Shown here in pieces: positions 15,228 to 23,761 of a DNA stretch of 60,000 nucleotides (position 1 is the first letter of the stretch; each line of letters begins with the position of its first letter). The translations under genes were made by a program, and so were the position numbers. Source of the stretch: an uncultured Bacteroidota bacterium. Lineage in GTDB: Bacteria; Bacteroidota; Bacteroidia; Flavobacteriales; Schleiferiaceae. Location: contig CAJXNI010000017.1 in NCBI GenBank assembly GCA_913057235.1, positions 1 to 60,000 on the forward strand, in the 5' to 3' direction. The notes below the pieces were generated by a model, which had not been told where the DNA came from, did no database searches, and saw nothing but the letters and a program-made list of their open reading frames with translations.

Positions 15228-15947
15228 CTAGCGACCCGTTTGTAGTGATACCCGCACCCCAAATTCAAAGCCAGTGCCTTTGTAGCTCCCCAGGTTAAAA
15301 ACGGCTAAGCTATTCGCCCAAGAGTAGTTTAAAACCGCAATATCTGTTACGCCTTGGGTGAGGTTCAAATACAGCCCTCCCCAGAAGTTTTTGCCTAATT
15401 TTTTCTGGTACTCCACGCCCACACGCAGCAATACAAAGCTGCTGTTAGGATCCACAAAAAAAGGTCCGCTTTTAAAGGGGTATTCCTCTGGGCCGGTGGT
15501 TAGGTGTATTTCGGTGCCGGCACTCAAATTGAAAAGATTACCATGTTTTTGTTTGAAGTTGTAAATCAACTGAGGCGTAAGAAAAAAGCTGGCAAAGCTA
15601 AACTCACCGTTTTATTTTCCGCTAAACCTGGCTTGAGTAGGCTCATCCCGCACATTCATTAAAAAATTTTGGTAGCCAAAATCCAATCCATAGCCCAGGC
15701 CATCTGTTTTTATAAAATGGCTGTGCAAGGCAAAGCGGTAGGTTTCAAAGCCAAGTATTGCACTATTGGTGAGAAACAAATTGCTGGGATTATCAACAGC
15801 ATAGGCCACTTGGTGTGGGGTGCCAGCCGAAAATCCCAAACTGAAAAAGCGGCTTGAGTCTTGCTCAAAGCTCTTTTGGCCCAGCAAGGCCACACTGAAA
15901 AGAACCCCGAAAAGGGTGGTGAGTAAAAGCAATAAGGGCCTAGGCAT
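15228..15947 (-). pseudogene. Barrel-like secreted protein gene interrupted by an in-frame TAA
   Basis: From ATG 15947 a signal peptide (LLLLLTTLFGVLFSVALLGQ) leads into barrel-type strands up to ARFSGK, then TAA at 15612-15614. The same frame continues open for 128 codons, starting NGEFSFASFFLTPQLIYNFKQKHGNLF and ending in strand-like sequence FEFGVRVSLQTGR before TAG/TAA at 15228. Joined, it would be about 239 residues, similar in size and style to the lipoprotein gene downstream (14315-15112). Loss of the second half should abolish barrel formation. A premature stop or a base-call error explains it. Confidence 0.7.
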
Positions 15948-15962
15948 GCGGGTTAATCTTTT

Positions 15963-15970
15963 TACTTTTG
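15963..15970 (+). promoter_or_regulatory. Probable -7 box for paaG
   Basis: TACTTTTG, the same octamer as at the paaE promoter, 15 bases before the paaG ATG at 15986. No clear -33 TTG is at the right distance. Confidence 0.4.
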
Positions 15971-15985
15971 AAGCAAAACGTAAAA

Positions 15986-16765
15986 ATGGCTTCATATATA
16001 TTTTCAGAATTACAAAACTCAGTTTTAAAGCTTACCCTAAACCGCCCCCAAAAGTTCAACAGCTTTGTAAGAGAAATGGCTCTTGAGCTGCAAAAGCAGT
16101 TAACCGAGGCCGCGGCCAATGAGCAAGTGCGCGCCATTTACCTCACAGGTAAAGGTAAGGCCTTTTGCGCAGGGCAAGACCTGGGTGAAGCTACCGACCC
16201 CAACGGACCGGAGCTTACCAAAATTGTAACTGAGCATTACAACCCCATTATTTTACAAATCCGCAGTATTGCCAAGCCCGTGGTTTGTGCCGTTAATGGG
16301 GTAGCTGCCGGGGCAGGTGCCAACATTGCCTTGGCAGGCGATGTGTGCGTAGCCGCTGAGTCAGCCAGCTTTATTCAGGCATTTTCAAAAATTGGCTTGA
16401 TCCCCGATAGTGGGGGTACTTACACCTTACCCCGTTTGATTGGTCAGCAAAAAGCTTCGGCACTTATGATGCTGGGCGATAAAATCTCCGCCACCCAAGC
16501 CGAAAAGATGAACATGATTTACCAGGTTTTCCCCGATGCAGAGTTTGAAGAGCAGTCTTTAAAAATCGCGGAAACGCTAAGCCAAATGCCCACGCTGGCT
16601 CTGGCCCGCACCAAAGAACTTTTAAACCGCAGCTTTGAGAACAGTTTAGAAGACCAGCTGAATTTAGAAGACCGCTACCAAACTGAGTGCGGCCACAGCT
16701 ATGATTATGCCGAGGGTACCAAGGCGTTTTTGGAAAAGAGAAAGCCGGAGTTTAAGGGGCGTTAA
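15986..16765 (+). CDS. paaG: PaaG, ring-epoxide/oxepin-CoA isomerase (crotonase family)
   Basis: 259 residues from ATG 15986. Crotonase features are present: the CoA-binding GKGKAFCAGQDLGE, the oxyanion-hole region GVAAGAGANIALAGDVCVAAESA, and GLIPDSGGTYTLPRLIG, in which the aspartate of PDSGG is the catalytic residue of PaaG-type isomerases in place of the glutamate of hydratases. PaaG converts the 1,2-epoxide of phenylacetyl-CoA to oxepin-CoA. It follows paaD after the opposing pair of barrel genes and is followed by paaH across a REP-like repeat. Confidence 0.9.
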   Translation: MASYIFSELQNSVLKLTLNRPQKFNSFVREMALELQKQLTEAAANEQVRAIYLTGKGKAFCAGQDLGEATDPNGPELTKIVTEHYNPIILQIRSIAKPVVCAVNGVAAGAGANIALAGDVCVAAESASFIQAFSKIGLIPDSGGTYTLPRLIGQQKASALMMLGDKISATQAEKMNMIYQVFPDAEFEEQSLKIAETLSQMPTLALARTKELLNRSFENSLEDQLNLEDRYQTECGHSYDYAEGTKAFLEKRKPEFKGR

Positions 16766-16787
16766 TTGGCATGTAATAATTTAAGGA

Positions 16788-16865
16788 GGGCGCTTCGACT
16801 GCCGCTCAGCGTGACATGCAGACAGATAACCCAAACGCCAGTCACCCTGAGCGCTAGTCGAAGGG
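16788..16865. repeat. REP-like inverted repeat between paaG and paaH
   Basis: Two imperfect inverted copies of a sequence of the type GTCACCCTGAGC..GTCGAAG: right copy 16841-16865, left copy (reversed) 16790-16815. The intergenic hairpin resembles the REP/BIME-like element found dispersed in many Bacteroidota genomes (recalled). It could stabilise paaG mRNA or be a mobile palindromic element. Confidence 0.65.
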
Positions 16866-16889
16866 CTCCATCAAAACCCAAAAGAATTT

Positions 16890-18062
16890 ATGGAATCAAC
16901 TAATATGAAAATAGGTATCATAGGAGCCGGAGCCATGGGTTCAGGCATAGCACAAATAGCCGCCACCCAAGAACACACGGTAGTAATAACAGATACACAC
17001 CGCAGTGCGCTGGACAAATCGCAAAAAGGTCATGCAAAAATTTTGGCTCGGCTGGTTGAAAAAGGCCGGCTGGAGCAGGGCCAAGACCACGAAATACTAA
17101 GACGCATCAGCTACAGCACCAACCTAAACGACTTGGCCGAATGCGACTTGATTATTGAAGCGGTGGTGGAGAACCTGGCGGTTAAAAAAGAAATTTTCAA
17201 GAATCTGAGTGATCTGGCTAAGCCAGATGCTATCCTGGCCAGTAACACCTCCTCACTCAGCATTGCCAGTATTGGTGCTGCGGTAGAAGACGCCTCCCGG
17301 GTCATTGGCATTCACTTCTTTAATCCCGCCCCGCTCATGCCGCTGGTAGAGATTATTCCGGCCATCTCTACCGCTCCTGAAGTGACCAAAAAGGCCAAGG
17401 AAATGATTGACGCATGGGGCAAAACCACCGTACTGGCCAAAGACACTCCTGGTTTTATAGTGAACCGCCTAGCCCGCCCCTTTTACGGAGAGGCAGTACG
17501 CATTTACGAGGAGGGTCTTGCAGACCCAGCTACCATTGACTGGGCCATAACTGAACTGGGCGGCTTTCGCATGGGGCCCTTTACCCTTATGGACTTTATT
17601 GGCCATGATGTTAACTACGCAGTAACCGAAACCGTATTTAAGGCCTTTTACTTTGATCCGCGTTATCGCCCCAACTTTACGCAAAAGCGCTTAGTAGAGG
17701 CGGGCTGGTTAGGGCGTAAGACGGGTCGCGGGTTCTACAACTATGCCGAAGAAACCGATAATCCGCAACCCCAAAAAGACGAGGAGTTGGGTCAGCACAT
17801 CCTTTGGCGCATTTTGGTGATGCTCATCAATGAAGCCGCAGATGCCCTCTACCTAAACATTGCTTCCGCAGAGGATATTGATTTGGCCATGACCAAAGGC
17901 GTGAACTACCCTAAAGGCCTTTTAGCCTGGGCCAATGAAAAAGGAATTGCCCATTGTGTAGAAACCCTGGATCGCTTGCAGTCTGAGTATGGAGAAGACC
18001 GTTATCGCTGTTCACCATTACTGCGAAAAATGGCACGAGAAAATACTACCTTCAAACTCTGA
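16890..18062 (+). CDS. paaH: PaaH, 3-hydroxyadipyl-CoA dehydrogenase (3-hydroxyacyl-CoA dehydrogenase family)
   Basis: 390 residues. The NAD-binding motif is IGIIGAGAMGSGIAQIAA; the Rossmann part also shows DLIIEAVVENLAVKKEIF and LASNTSSLSI. The catalytic region contains IGIHFFNPAPLMPLVEII and TPGFIVNRLARPF, and a second C-terminal helical copy of the 3HCDH fold follows (about 290-390), as in PaaH. It oxidises 3-hydroxyadipyl-CoA to 3-oxoadipyl-CoA, the PaaJ substrate. ATG at 16890 is used; ATG 16905 is possible. The next gene starts 12 bases on. Confidence 0.9.
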   Translation: MESTNMKIGIIGAGAMGSGIAQIAATQEHTVVITDTHRSALDKSQKGHAKILARLVEKGRLEQGQDHEILRRISYSTNLNDLAECDLIIEAVVENLAVKKEIFKNLSDLAKPDAILASNTSSLSIASIGAAVEDASRVIGIHFFNPAPLMPLVEIIPAISTAPEVTKKAKEMIDAWGKTTVLAKDTPGFIVNRLARPFYGEAVRIYEEGLADPATIDWAITELGGFRMGPFTLMDFIGHDVNYAVTETVFKAFYFDPRYRPNFTQKRLVEAGWLGRKTGRGFYNYAEETDNPQPQKDEELGQHILWRILVMLINEAADALYLNIASAEDIDLAMTKGVNYPKGLLAWANEKGIAHCVETLDRLQSEYGEDRYRCSPLLRKMARENTTFKL

Positions 18063-18074
18063 TGTGTTAGAATC

Positions 18075-18809
18075 ATGTTCAAGTTTAGAAGAAGCAAGCA
18101 GCGCCATTCAGACGCTGACATTATTGGCAAGTGGGGCCGCACTCCAGACCCATTTTATACGCAAGTTTTTAATGAGTCTTTAGCCCTTGAAGGCCTGCCT
18201 GAAGGTGGCCGGGCCATCCGCTTTTGGCAGTTCATACAGCTATTTAAAGCTACCCAGCACTTGCCGGGAGAAATTGCAGAAGCGGGCTGTCTTTACGGAC
18301 TCTCAGCGCTGCTTATGAGCGCTTATGAAAAACAGCGGGACCCTAACTGGCAAGGAGAGACCCTGCATCTTTTTGACTCCTTTAGGGGATTTGACAAATA
18401 CCACCCCCATGATTTAGGCGCCAATGGCTCTAAGAACAAGTATATAAAAGATTTAAGCACAGAGGAGGCCTTTCAAGACGCCCCTTCTTTTTTACATCAA
18501 ACGCAAAAAAATCTGGCCAAGTACCCCAAGATTAACTTTTGGGAAGGCTGGATTCCAGAGGTTTTTGAAAACCAACCCAAGCGCCAGTACCGCTTTGTAC
18601 ATCTTGATTTAGACCTCTATGAGCCTACATACGCGTCTTTATCTTATTTTTATCCTTTGCTGGCGGTGGGCGGTTACATTGTTCTGGATGATTTTGGTTT
18701 TGTTGATTGGCCCGGTGTAAGTAAGGCCACCACAGATTTTTGCAGCCAGCACAATTGTAGCGTTGTACCCCTTTTTACCGGAAACGCTTACATTCATAAA
18801 ATAGCCTAA
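18075..18809 (+). CDS. TylF/MycF-like O-methyltransferase family protein
   Basis: 244 residues. TylF-family marks are GEIAEAGCLYGLSALLMSAYE, LHLFDSFRGFDKYHPHD, NFWEGWIPEVFENQ, FVHLDLDLYEPTYASLSYFYPLL and GGYIVLDDFGFVDWPG, with the Asp residues that bind metal and SAM in macrocin O-methyltransferases. The acceptor is unknown; family members methylate sugars or other hydroxyls. It sits 12 bases after paaH but has no known role in phenylacetate breakdown, so it may share only the transcript. The FkbM gene at 9-9.9 kb is a related activity. Confidence 0.85.
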   Translation: MFKFRRSKQRHSDADIIGKWGRTPDPFYTQVFNESLALEGLPEGGRAIRFWQFIQLFKATQHLPGEIAEAGCLYGLSALLMSAYEKQRDPNWQGETLHLFDSFRGFDKYHPHDLGANGSKNKYIKDLSTEEAFQDAPSFLHQTQKNLAKYPKINFWEGWIPEVFENQPKRQYRFVHLDLDLYEPTYASLSYFYPLLAVGGYIVLDDFGFVDWPGVSKATTDFCSQHNCSVVPLFTGNAYIHKIA

Positions 18810-18833
18810 GGTTAAATACAAAGTTTAAAGCCC

Positions 18834-20318
18834 ATGTTTGCCACATTGCTTCAACAGCACGTAAAAAAAACCTTACGCAGTAAATATTTTACCCAAGGCT
18901 GGGGAATCAAAATTCTCATCGGCTTTTTGGTGCTTTATTTTGGTGCCTCCTTTTTGTTTTTGGGTATATTTTTACCCGAAATACTAGAAGATAGCCATCC
19001 TAAGGCTCAATCTATTACAGCGGTATTCAACAGCTATATTTTATATTATCTGCTGGTAGATTTAGCCATGCGTTTTTTCCTGCAAGATTTAAACCTACTG
19101 AGTGTACAACACTACTTACTGCAAAGGGTCAAGAAATCAACCGTTATCAACTACTTGCTCAGCACCAGCCTCTTCAACTTTTTCAATTTGCTCCCCCTAC
19201 TCTTTATAGTGCCTTTTGCCATAAGAGGGGTTTCCCCCGAAAGGGGCAGTACAGAAGCTACTCTATGGCTTCTCAGCATGCTTTTGGTGGTGCTCTTTAG
19301 CCACTTTGTAGTGATTTTGGTAAAGCGGGCCTCAGCCGTAAAGCAATGGGTGTTTTTCGCTTTTGCCGGATTGGTAGCCGTCCTTTTCACGGCCAATAGC
19401 CTGGATTACATTTCGCTGCAAGATAGCTCAGCCTTGATTTTTGGCGCATTGGGTAAGCTCTTGCCACTAGGCATTCTGGCCTTTTTGGTGGCCTTGGTGT
19501 ACCTGGCCAACTTCAAATTTCTGCATCAACAGAGCTACATAGATCAATGGAAAAAACAATCTAAAGAGGCCACCACGCAAGACTTTGGCTTTTTAGAGTC
19601 TAAAGGAGCCTTAGGCACCATGCTGGCCAATGAGCTTAAATTAATTCTAAGGAACAAGCGCACCAAAAGCGTTTTGGTGATGACCCTGCTTTTTTGTCTG
19701 TACGGGCTTTTGTTTTACGGAGGAGATGACGTGCTGGACGGAGTTTACGCAGGCTTTGGCTGGAAAATTTTTGCCGGCATTTTCATGACGGGCATTTTCA
19801 TGATCAACTATGGTCAGTTTCTCATTGGTTGGGAAGGGGCGTATTTTGACGGTATTTTAACCCGGGCCTACCCCATAGAAACCTTCTTTAGAGCCAAGTT
19901 TTGGCTACTGGCTTTAAGCGCGGTAATAACCTATATACTCACCTTAGGCTACGTATACTTCACTATAGATGCCCTTTGGATTAACACCGCCTGCTTTCTT
20001 TACAACCTGGGCGTCAACAGCTTTGTGCTGCTTTTTGCCAGCACCTATCAAAAAAAGAAAATAGACCTTAGTAAAGGTTCTGCTTTTAATTACCAAGGCA
20101 CTAGTGCCACCCAGTTTATTATTGTGCTGCCTTTAATGGTACTACCCATTTTAATTTTTGCGGGCTTTAACGTTTTCGGCAAGCCCTACTACGGTCTAGC
20201 GGCCTTGGGCGCAGCCGGTTTGCTAAGCTTGGCTTTTAGCCGATATTGGTTTCAGGAAATCATCAAAAACTTTAAGGAGAAAAAATATAAAAATGCGGCT
20301 GGCTTCCGCGAAAACTAG
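18834..20318 (+). CDS. DUF5687-type ABC transporter membrane protein
   Basis: 494 residues with about ten to twelve hydrophobic segments and no soluble domain of note. Size, topology and pairing with the next ATPase gene fit the Bacteroidota DUF5687 permease-like family. Short motifs include FLQDLNLLSVQHYLLQRVKKS near residue 80-100 and GTMLANELKLILRNKRTKSVL at about 260-280, the family's central cytoplasmic segment. Its transport substrate is unknown. Six bases separate it from the ATPase gene. It lies inside the paa region without an obvious catabolic role. Confidence 0.75.
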   Translation: MFATLLQQHVKKTLRSKYFTQGWGIKILIGFLVLYFGASFLFLGIFLPEILEDSHPKAQSITAVFNSYILYYLLVDLAMRFFLQDLNLLSVQHYLLQRVKKSTVINYLLSTSLFNFFNLLPLLFIVPFAIRGVSPERGSTEATLWLLSMLLVVLFSHFVVILVKRASAVKQWVFFAFAGLVAVLFTANSLDYISLQDSSALIFGALGKLLPLGILAFLVALVYLANFKFLHQQSYIDQWKKQSKEATTQDFGFLESKGALGTMLANELKLILRNKRTKSVLVMTLLFCLYGLLFYGGDDVLDGVYAGFGWKIFAGIFMTGIFMINYGQFLIGWEGAYFDGILTRAYPIETFFRAKFWLLALSAVITYILTLGYVYFTIDALWINTACFLYNLGVNSFVLLFASTYQKKKIDLSKGSAFNYQGTSATQFIIVLPLMVLPILIFAGFNVFGKPYYGLAALGAAGLLSLAFSRYWFQEIIKNFKEKKYKNAAGFREN

Positions 20319-20324
20319 AACACC

Positions 20325-21086
20325 ATGAGCATAATTTCAGTAAAAAACTTGAGCAAAAGCTATAATGGCGAAACGGTATTAAATATACCTCAGTTAGAAA
20401 TTGAGGCCGGTAAATCCTTTGGCCTGGTAGGCAACAACGGAGCAGGTAAAACTACCTTATACCGCTGCTTGCTAGACCTCATTCAGCCAGACCAAGGCGA
20501 AGTGCTCTTGAACGGAGTGCCCGTTGCCAAAGATGAAAGCTGGAAAAACTTTACCGGTAGTTTTATTGACGAGGGCTTTTTAATTGATTACCTCACGGCT
20601 GATGAATACTTTAAGTTTATAGCCAAACTGCACGATATTTCGCAAGAAGACTTGGCTCAGGGATTGAAAAAGTATGAAGAGTTCTTTAAAGGAGAGATAT
20701 TGGGCCGCAAAAAATACATTAGAGATCTGAGCAAGGGCAATCAAAAAAAGGTAGGAATAGTGGGCGCCTTAATTGGCAATCCAAGCATTTTAATTTTAGA
20801 TGAACCCTTTGCTAACTTAGACCCTTCTACCCAATTTCAATTACGCGATCAGTTAAAGACCTTGGATGAGCAAACAGATATTACCATGCTCATTTCATCG
20901 CATGACCTGGGGCATGTTACTGAGTTTTGCCAGCGCATCGTAATTTTAGATCATGGTCAGCTGGTGAAAGATATTCACACCACCAGTGAAACCTTAAAAG
21001 AGCTGGAAGACTTCTTTGTAAATAAGGTGCGTGATGCAGCCCCTTCATCAGAAGCTTCAGCAACAGTAACACCCACCGAAAAGTAG
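20325..21086 (+). CDS. ABC transporter ATP-binding protein
   Basis: 253 residues. Walker A GLVGNNGAGKTTLYRC (about 33-48), the signature-like DLSKGNQKKVGIVGAL, Walker B SILILDEPFANLDP and the H-loop SSHDLGH are all present, so the ATPase is complete. It probably drives the DUF5687 membrane protein encoded 6 bases upstream. A short Ser/Ala/Thr-rich tail follows. The gene is also only 3 bases from the ferredoxin gene, whose GTG start lies just after this stop. Confidence 0.93.
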   Translation: MSIISVKNLSKSYNGETVLNIPQLEIEAGKSFGLVGNNGAGKTTLYRCLLDLIQPDQGEVLLNGVPVAKDESWKNFTGSFIDEGFLIDYLTADEYFKFIAKLHDISQEDLAQGLKKYEEFFKGEILGRKKYIRDLSKGNQKKVGIVGALIGNPSILILDEPFANLDPSTQFQLRDQLKTLDEQTDITMLISSHDLGHVTEFCQRIVILDHGQLVKDIHTTSETLKELEDFFVNKVRDAAPSSEASATVTPTEK

Positions 21087-21089
21087 CGA

Positions 21090-21407
21090 GTGCCCACGGT
21101 AAAATTTAAAGGCCAAACGCTAGAAGTAAAACAAGGCCAAAACCTAAGGCAGGCTTTGCTAAAAGCTGAGCTGAGCCCGTATAACGGCAATGCACGCTGG
21201 CTAAATTGCCATGGCTTAGGCACCTGTGGTACTTGCGCGCTAGAGGTAAAGGGAGCCGTTTCTGAAAAAACAGCGGTAGAAAAATGGCGGCTCAACTTTC
21301 CGCCCCATCAGGAAAAAAATGGCCTGCGCCTCAGTTGCCAATGCACCGTACAAGGTGATTTAGAACTGGTGAAGCAACCGGGGTTCTGGGGTGAGAAAGT
21401 TGGTTAG
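21090..21407 (+). CDS. [2Fe-2S] ferredoxin
   Basis: 105 residues starting at GTG 21090. The plant-type cluster motif is CHGLGTCGTC with a distant fourth cysteine at LRLSCQCTV, giving C-x5-C-x2-C...C; a hydrophobic beta-grasp N-terminus (TVKFKGQTLEVKQGQNLRQAL) precedes it. It should be a small cytoplasmic electron carrier. PaaE already has its own fused ferredoxin, so the partner is not evident. It could serve another oxygenase or a desaturase. Confidence 0.85.
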   Translation: MPTVKFKGQTLEVKQGQNLRQALLKAELSPYNGNARWLNCHGLGTCGTCALEVKGAVSEKTAVEKWRLNFPPHQEKNGLRLSCQCTVQGDLELVKQPGFWGEKVG

Positions 21408-21518
21408 GCAAGTGCCTTCTTCTCTTAAATATTATTCTTTGGCCTTTTGCAAACAAACCCGTTCACTCAATAAACTTGCTGACCCCATCAATTATCTAAC
21501 CAGTCCACCCAATCCTCT

Positions 21519-21526
21519 TACCTTTG
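21519..21526 (+). promoter_or_regulatory. Probable -7 box before gene 21531
   Basis: TACCTTTG fits TAnnTTTG, but lies only 4 bases from the ATG at 21531, so the transcript would be leaderless or nearly so. Chance occurrence is possible. Confidence 0.3.
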
Positions 21527-21530
21527 CCCT

Positions 21531-22034
21531 ATGAGTAATTTTAAAAGAGATCACATAGCGGCTTCCATAGCCGATTATGAAGCCATGAAGGATAGCGAAA
21601 GGGGGCAGCTTTTGGGCCAAATATTGGAGGACCAACCTATGCTAATGGGGTTTTTAACCAACCTGGCCGATGACTTCAGCGACAGCGAGCATGAAACTTT
21701 GGTTGACTCCGCGGTAATTCTCATCAACGCATTTATTGCCGCTGGCATTCCGGTGAAAACCGTGCCCGATGGCTTAATTAAAGAAGTAATTGAAGAGAAG
21801 GTAACCCGCTTTGAAGAGCTAAGCCCCGAAAACGAGGCAGAGGAAGAAAAATGGAACGAGCTCTCTGATAGTCCGGTAGTGCTGCAAGACCTAAGGGCCC
21901 GCGCACTGGTTAAGAGCGATTTACGAGAAGAAAGCACCCTGGGTCAGCAAAACTTCCTGCTGATTTTAGATGCCGTTTTGGCTATGATAGAACGAACCGC
22001 CTCTTTAACCGTAGAGGAAAAAGAGGCTCCATGA
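21531..22034 (+). CDS. Hypothetical acidic protein coupled to paaI
   Basis: 167 residues, not recognised. It is soluble, acidic (many Glu and Asp), and mostly helical in appearance, with segments LLGQILEDQPMLMGFLTNL, ETLVDSAVILINAFIAAGIP and QQNFLLILDAVLAMIERTA that look like packed amphipathic helices. No cysteines, signal peptide or catalytic motif stand out. The last four bases overlap the paaI start (ATGA), so translation is coupled. Position argues for a role linked to PaaI or the paa pathway; that is inference only. Confidence 0.75.
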   Translation: MSNFKRDHIAASIADYEAMKDSERGQLLGQILEDQPMLMGFLTNLADDFSDSEHETLVDSAVILINAFIAAGIPVKTVPDGLIKEVIEEKVTRFEELSPENEAEEEKWNELSDSPVVLQDLRARALVKSDLREESTLGQQNFLLILDAVLAMIERTASLTVEEKEAP

Positions 22035-22438
22035 AAACGGCTGAGCAAGTTGTAAATACCATGTATGAGGGTGACGCTTTTAGTCAATGGCTGGGCATTA
22101 AACGCCTAAAAGAGCGCCCGGGCTATTGCCAATTACAAATGACCGTGCGGCCCGAAATGACCAACGGTTTTAAAATTGCCCATGGGGGTATTACCTACAG
22201 TTTGGCCGATAGTGCTCTGGCCTTTGCCAGTAACGGGCACGGCACCCAAGCAGTGAGCCTTGAGACCAGCATTTCGCACACTAAGCCAGTGCAAGCGGGA
22301 GATGTTCTATTGGCTACAGCCGAAGAAAAAAATCTCACCCGTAAAACAGGCATTTATGAGGTACGCATTACCAATCAGAAAGAAGAGCTGGTGGCCTTGT
22401 TTAAAGGCACGGTGTACCGCACGGGTAAAGAGTGGTAA
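22031..22438 (+). CDS. paaI: PaaI, hotdog-fold acyl-CoA thioesterase
   Basis: 135 residues. The family motif appears as MTNGFKIAHGGITYSLADSALAFASNGHG: the HGG loop and following Asp form the active-site region of PaaI thioesterases. A C-terminal strand pattern DVLLATAEEKNLTRKTGIYEVRI completes the hotdog fold. PaaI hydrolyses phenylacetyl-CoA derivatives that stall the pathway and so frees CoA. It overlaps the upstream hypothetical gene by 4 bases and precedes paaJ by 30. Confidence 0.93.
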   Translation: MKTAEQVVNTMYEGDAFSQWLGIKRLKERPGYCQLQMTVRPEMTNGFKIAHGGITYSLADSALAFASNGHGTQAVSLETSISHTKPVQAGDVLLATAEEKNLTRKTGIYEVRITNQKEELVALFKGTVYRTGKEW

Positions 22439-22468
22439 ACGCACACAAATTTTAAAAGACGAAGACTT

Positions 22469-23677
22469 ATGAACGAAGCATATATAGTAGACGGCATTAG
22501 AACCCCTATTGGCAAATTTGGGGGCTCCCTGGCCGCGGTAAGAACCGATGATTTAGCCGCTCATGTACTGGCTCAATTACTCAAACGCAACCCAAACCTG
22601 GATCCATCGGCTGTAGCCGATGTAATTATGGGCTGCGCCAACCAAGCCGGTGAAGACAACCGCAATGTGGCCCGGATGGCTTTGCTCCTGGCTGGCTTGC
22701 CCCATAACGTGCCGGGTGAAACGGTAAACCGACTTTGCGCCAGCGGTATGAGTTCAGCTGCGCAAGCCATGCGGGCCGTACGCAATGGTGACGGAGAGGT
22801 ATTCATGGCGGGAGGCGTAGAAAACATGACCCGCGGGCCCTACGTAATGAGCAAACCCAGCCGCGCCTACGGAACCGATAGCAAGATGTATGATAGCAGC
22901 TTTGGCTGGCGCTTTGTAAACCCCAAAATGTTTAAACAGTACGGCACCGATGCAATGGGCGAAACGGCTGAAAATTTGGTGGAGAAATTCAGCATTAGCC
23001 GTAAGGATCAGGATGCTTTTGCTTTGGCTAGTCAATTGAAGGCGGCTGAAGCACAGAAAAGTGGCCGGCTGGCAAAAGAAATAGCAGCGGTTGAGATCCC
23101 GCAGCGCAAAAAAGAGCCTGTTATTTTTGATCAGGATGAATTCATAAAGCCCAACACTAGCGCAGAGATTTTAGCACAGCTTAGGCCAGCCTTCAAAAAA
23201 GAAGGCGGGTCGGTCACAGCCGGAAACGCCTCAGGACTAAATGACGGGGCGGGGGCGCTTTTAATAGCTTCTGATCAAGGGCTTAAAGAGCATAATTTAA
23301 AGCCCATGGCGCGCATTGTTTCCATGGGCGTAGCGGGAGTAGAGCCGCGCATCATGGGCATCGGGCCGGTATACGCCTCTGAAAAAGCCCTCGCTAAAGC
23401 GGGTTTAACCTTGGCCGAAATGGACATCATTGAGCTCAATGAAGCATTTGCCGCTCAGGTTTTAGCCTGCACCCGTAAAATGGGTCTAGCCGATGATGAT
23501 CCGCGCATCAATCCCAATGGTGGGGCCATTGCCTTAGGTCACCCCCTGGGCATGAGTGGTACGCGTTTGTTGCAGACAGCCGCTATTCAACTACAGGAGA
23601 CCAATAAGCAATACGCGCTTTGCACCATGTGTATTGGTGTGGGGCAAGGCTATGCGGTTATCCTGGAAAGAGCCTAG
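22469..23677 (+). CDS. paaJ: PaaJ, 3-oxoadipyl-CoA / acetyl-CoA C-acyltransferase (thiolase)
   Basis: 402 residues, the usual thiolase length. The nucleophile cysteine is in RLCASGMSSAAQAM, the active-site His in NPNGGAIALGHPLGMSGTRL, and the second catalytic cysteine in ALCTMCIGVGQGYAVIL. The GVENMTRGPYVM segment is typical of the PaaJ/PcaF group. It cleaves 3-oxoadipyl-CoA to succinyl-CoA and acetyl-CoA at the end of phenylacetate catabolism. It lies between paaI and paaY, consistent with the role. Confidence 0.93.
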   Translation: MNEAYIVDGIRTPIGKFGGSLAAVRTDDLAAHVLAQLLKRNPNLDPSAVADVIMGCANQAGEDNRNVARMALLLAGLPHNVPGETVNRLCASGMSSAAQAMRAVRNGDGEVFMAGGVENMTRGPYVMSKPSRAYGTDSKMYDSSFGWRFVNPKMFKQYGTDAMGETAENLVEKFSISRKDQDAFALASQLKAAEAQKSGRLAKEIAAVEIPQRKKEPVIFDQDEFIKPNTSAEILAQLRPAFKKEGGSVTAGNASGLNDGAGALLIASDQGLKEHNLKPMARIVSMGVAGVEPRIMGIGPVYASEKALAKAGLTLAEMDIIELNEAFAAQVLACTRKMGLADDDPRINPNGGAIALGHPLGMSGTRLLQTAAIQLQETNKQYALCTMCIGVGQGYAVILERA

Positions 23678-23761
23678 ACGTTAACGCTGGTCAAGGGGCC
23701 AGTGATTCATTGATAGAAAATTATTCTGCCCGGCAATAAAAGAACCCAAAAGCACTACTCC

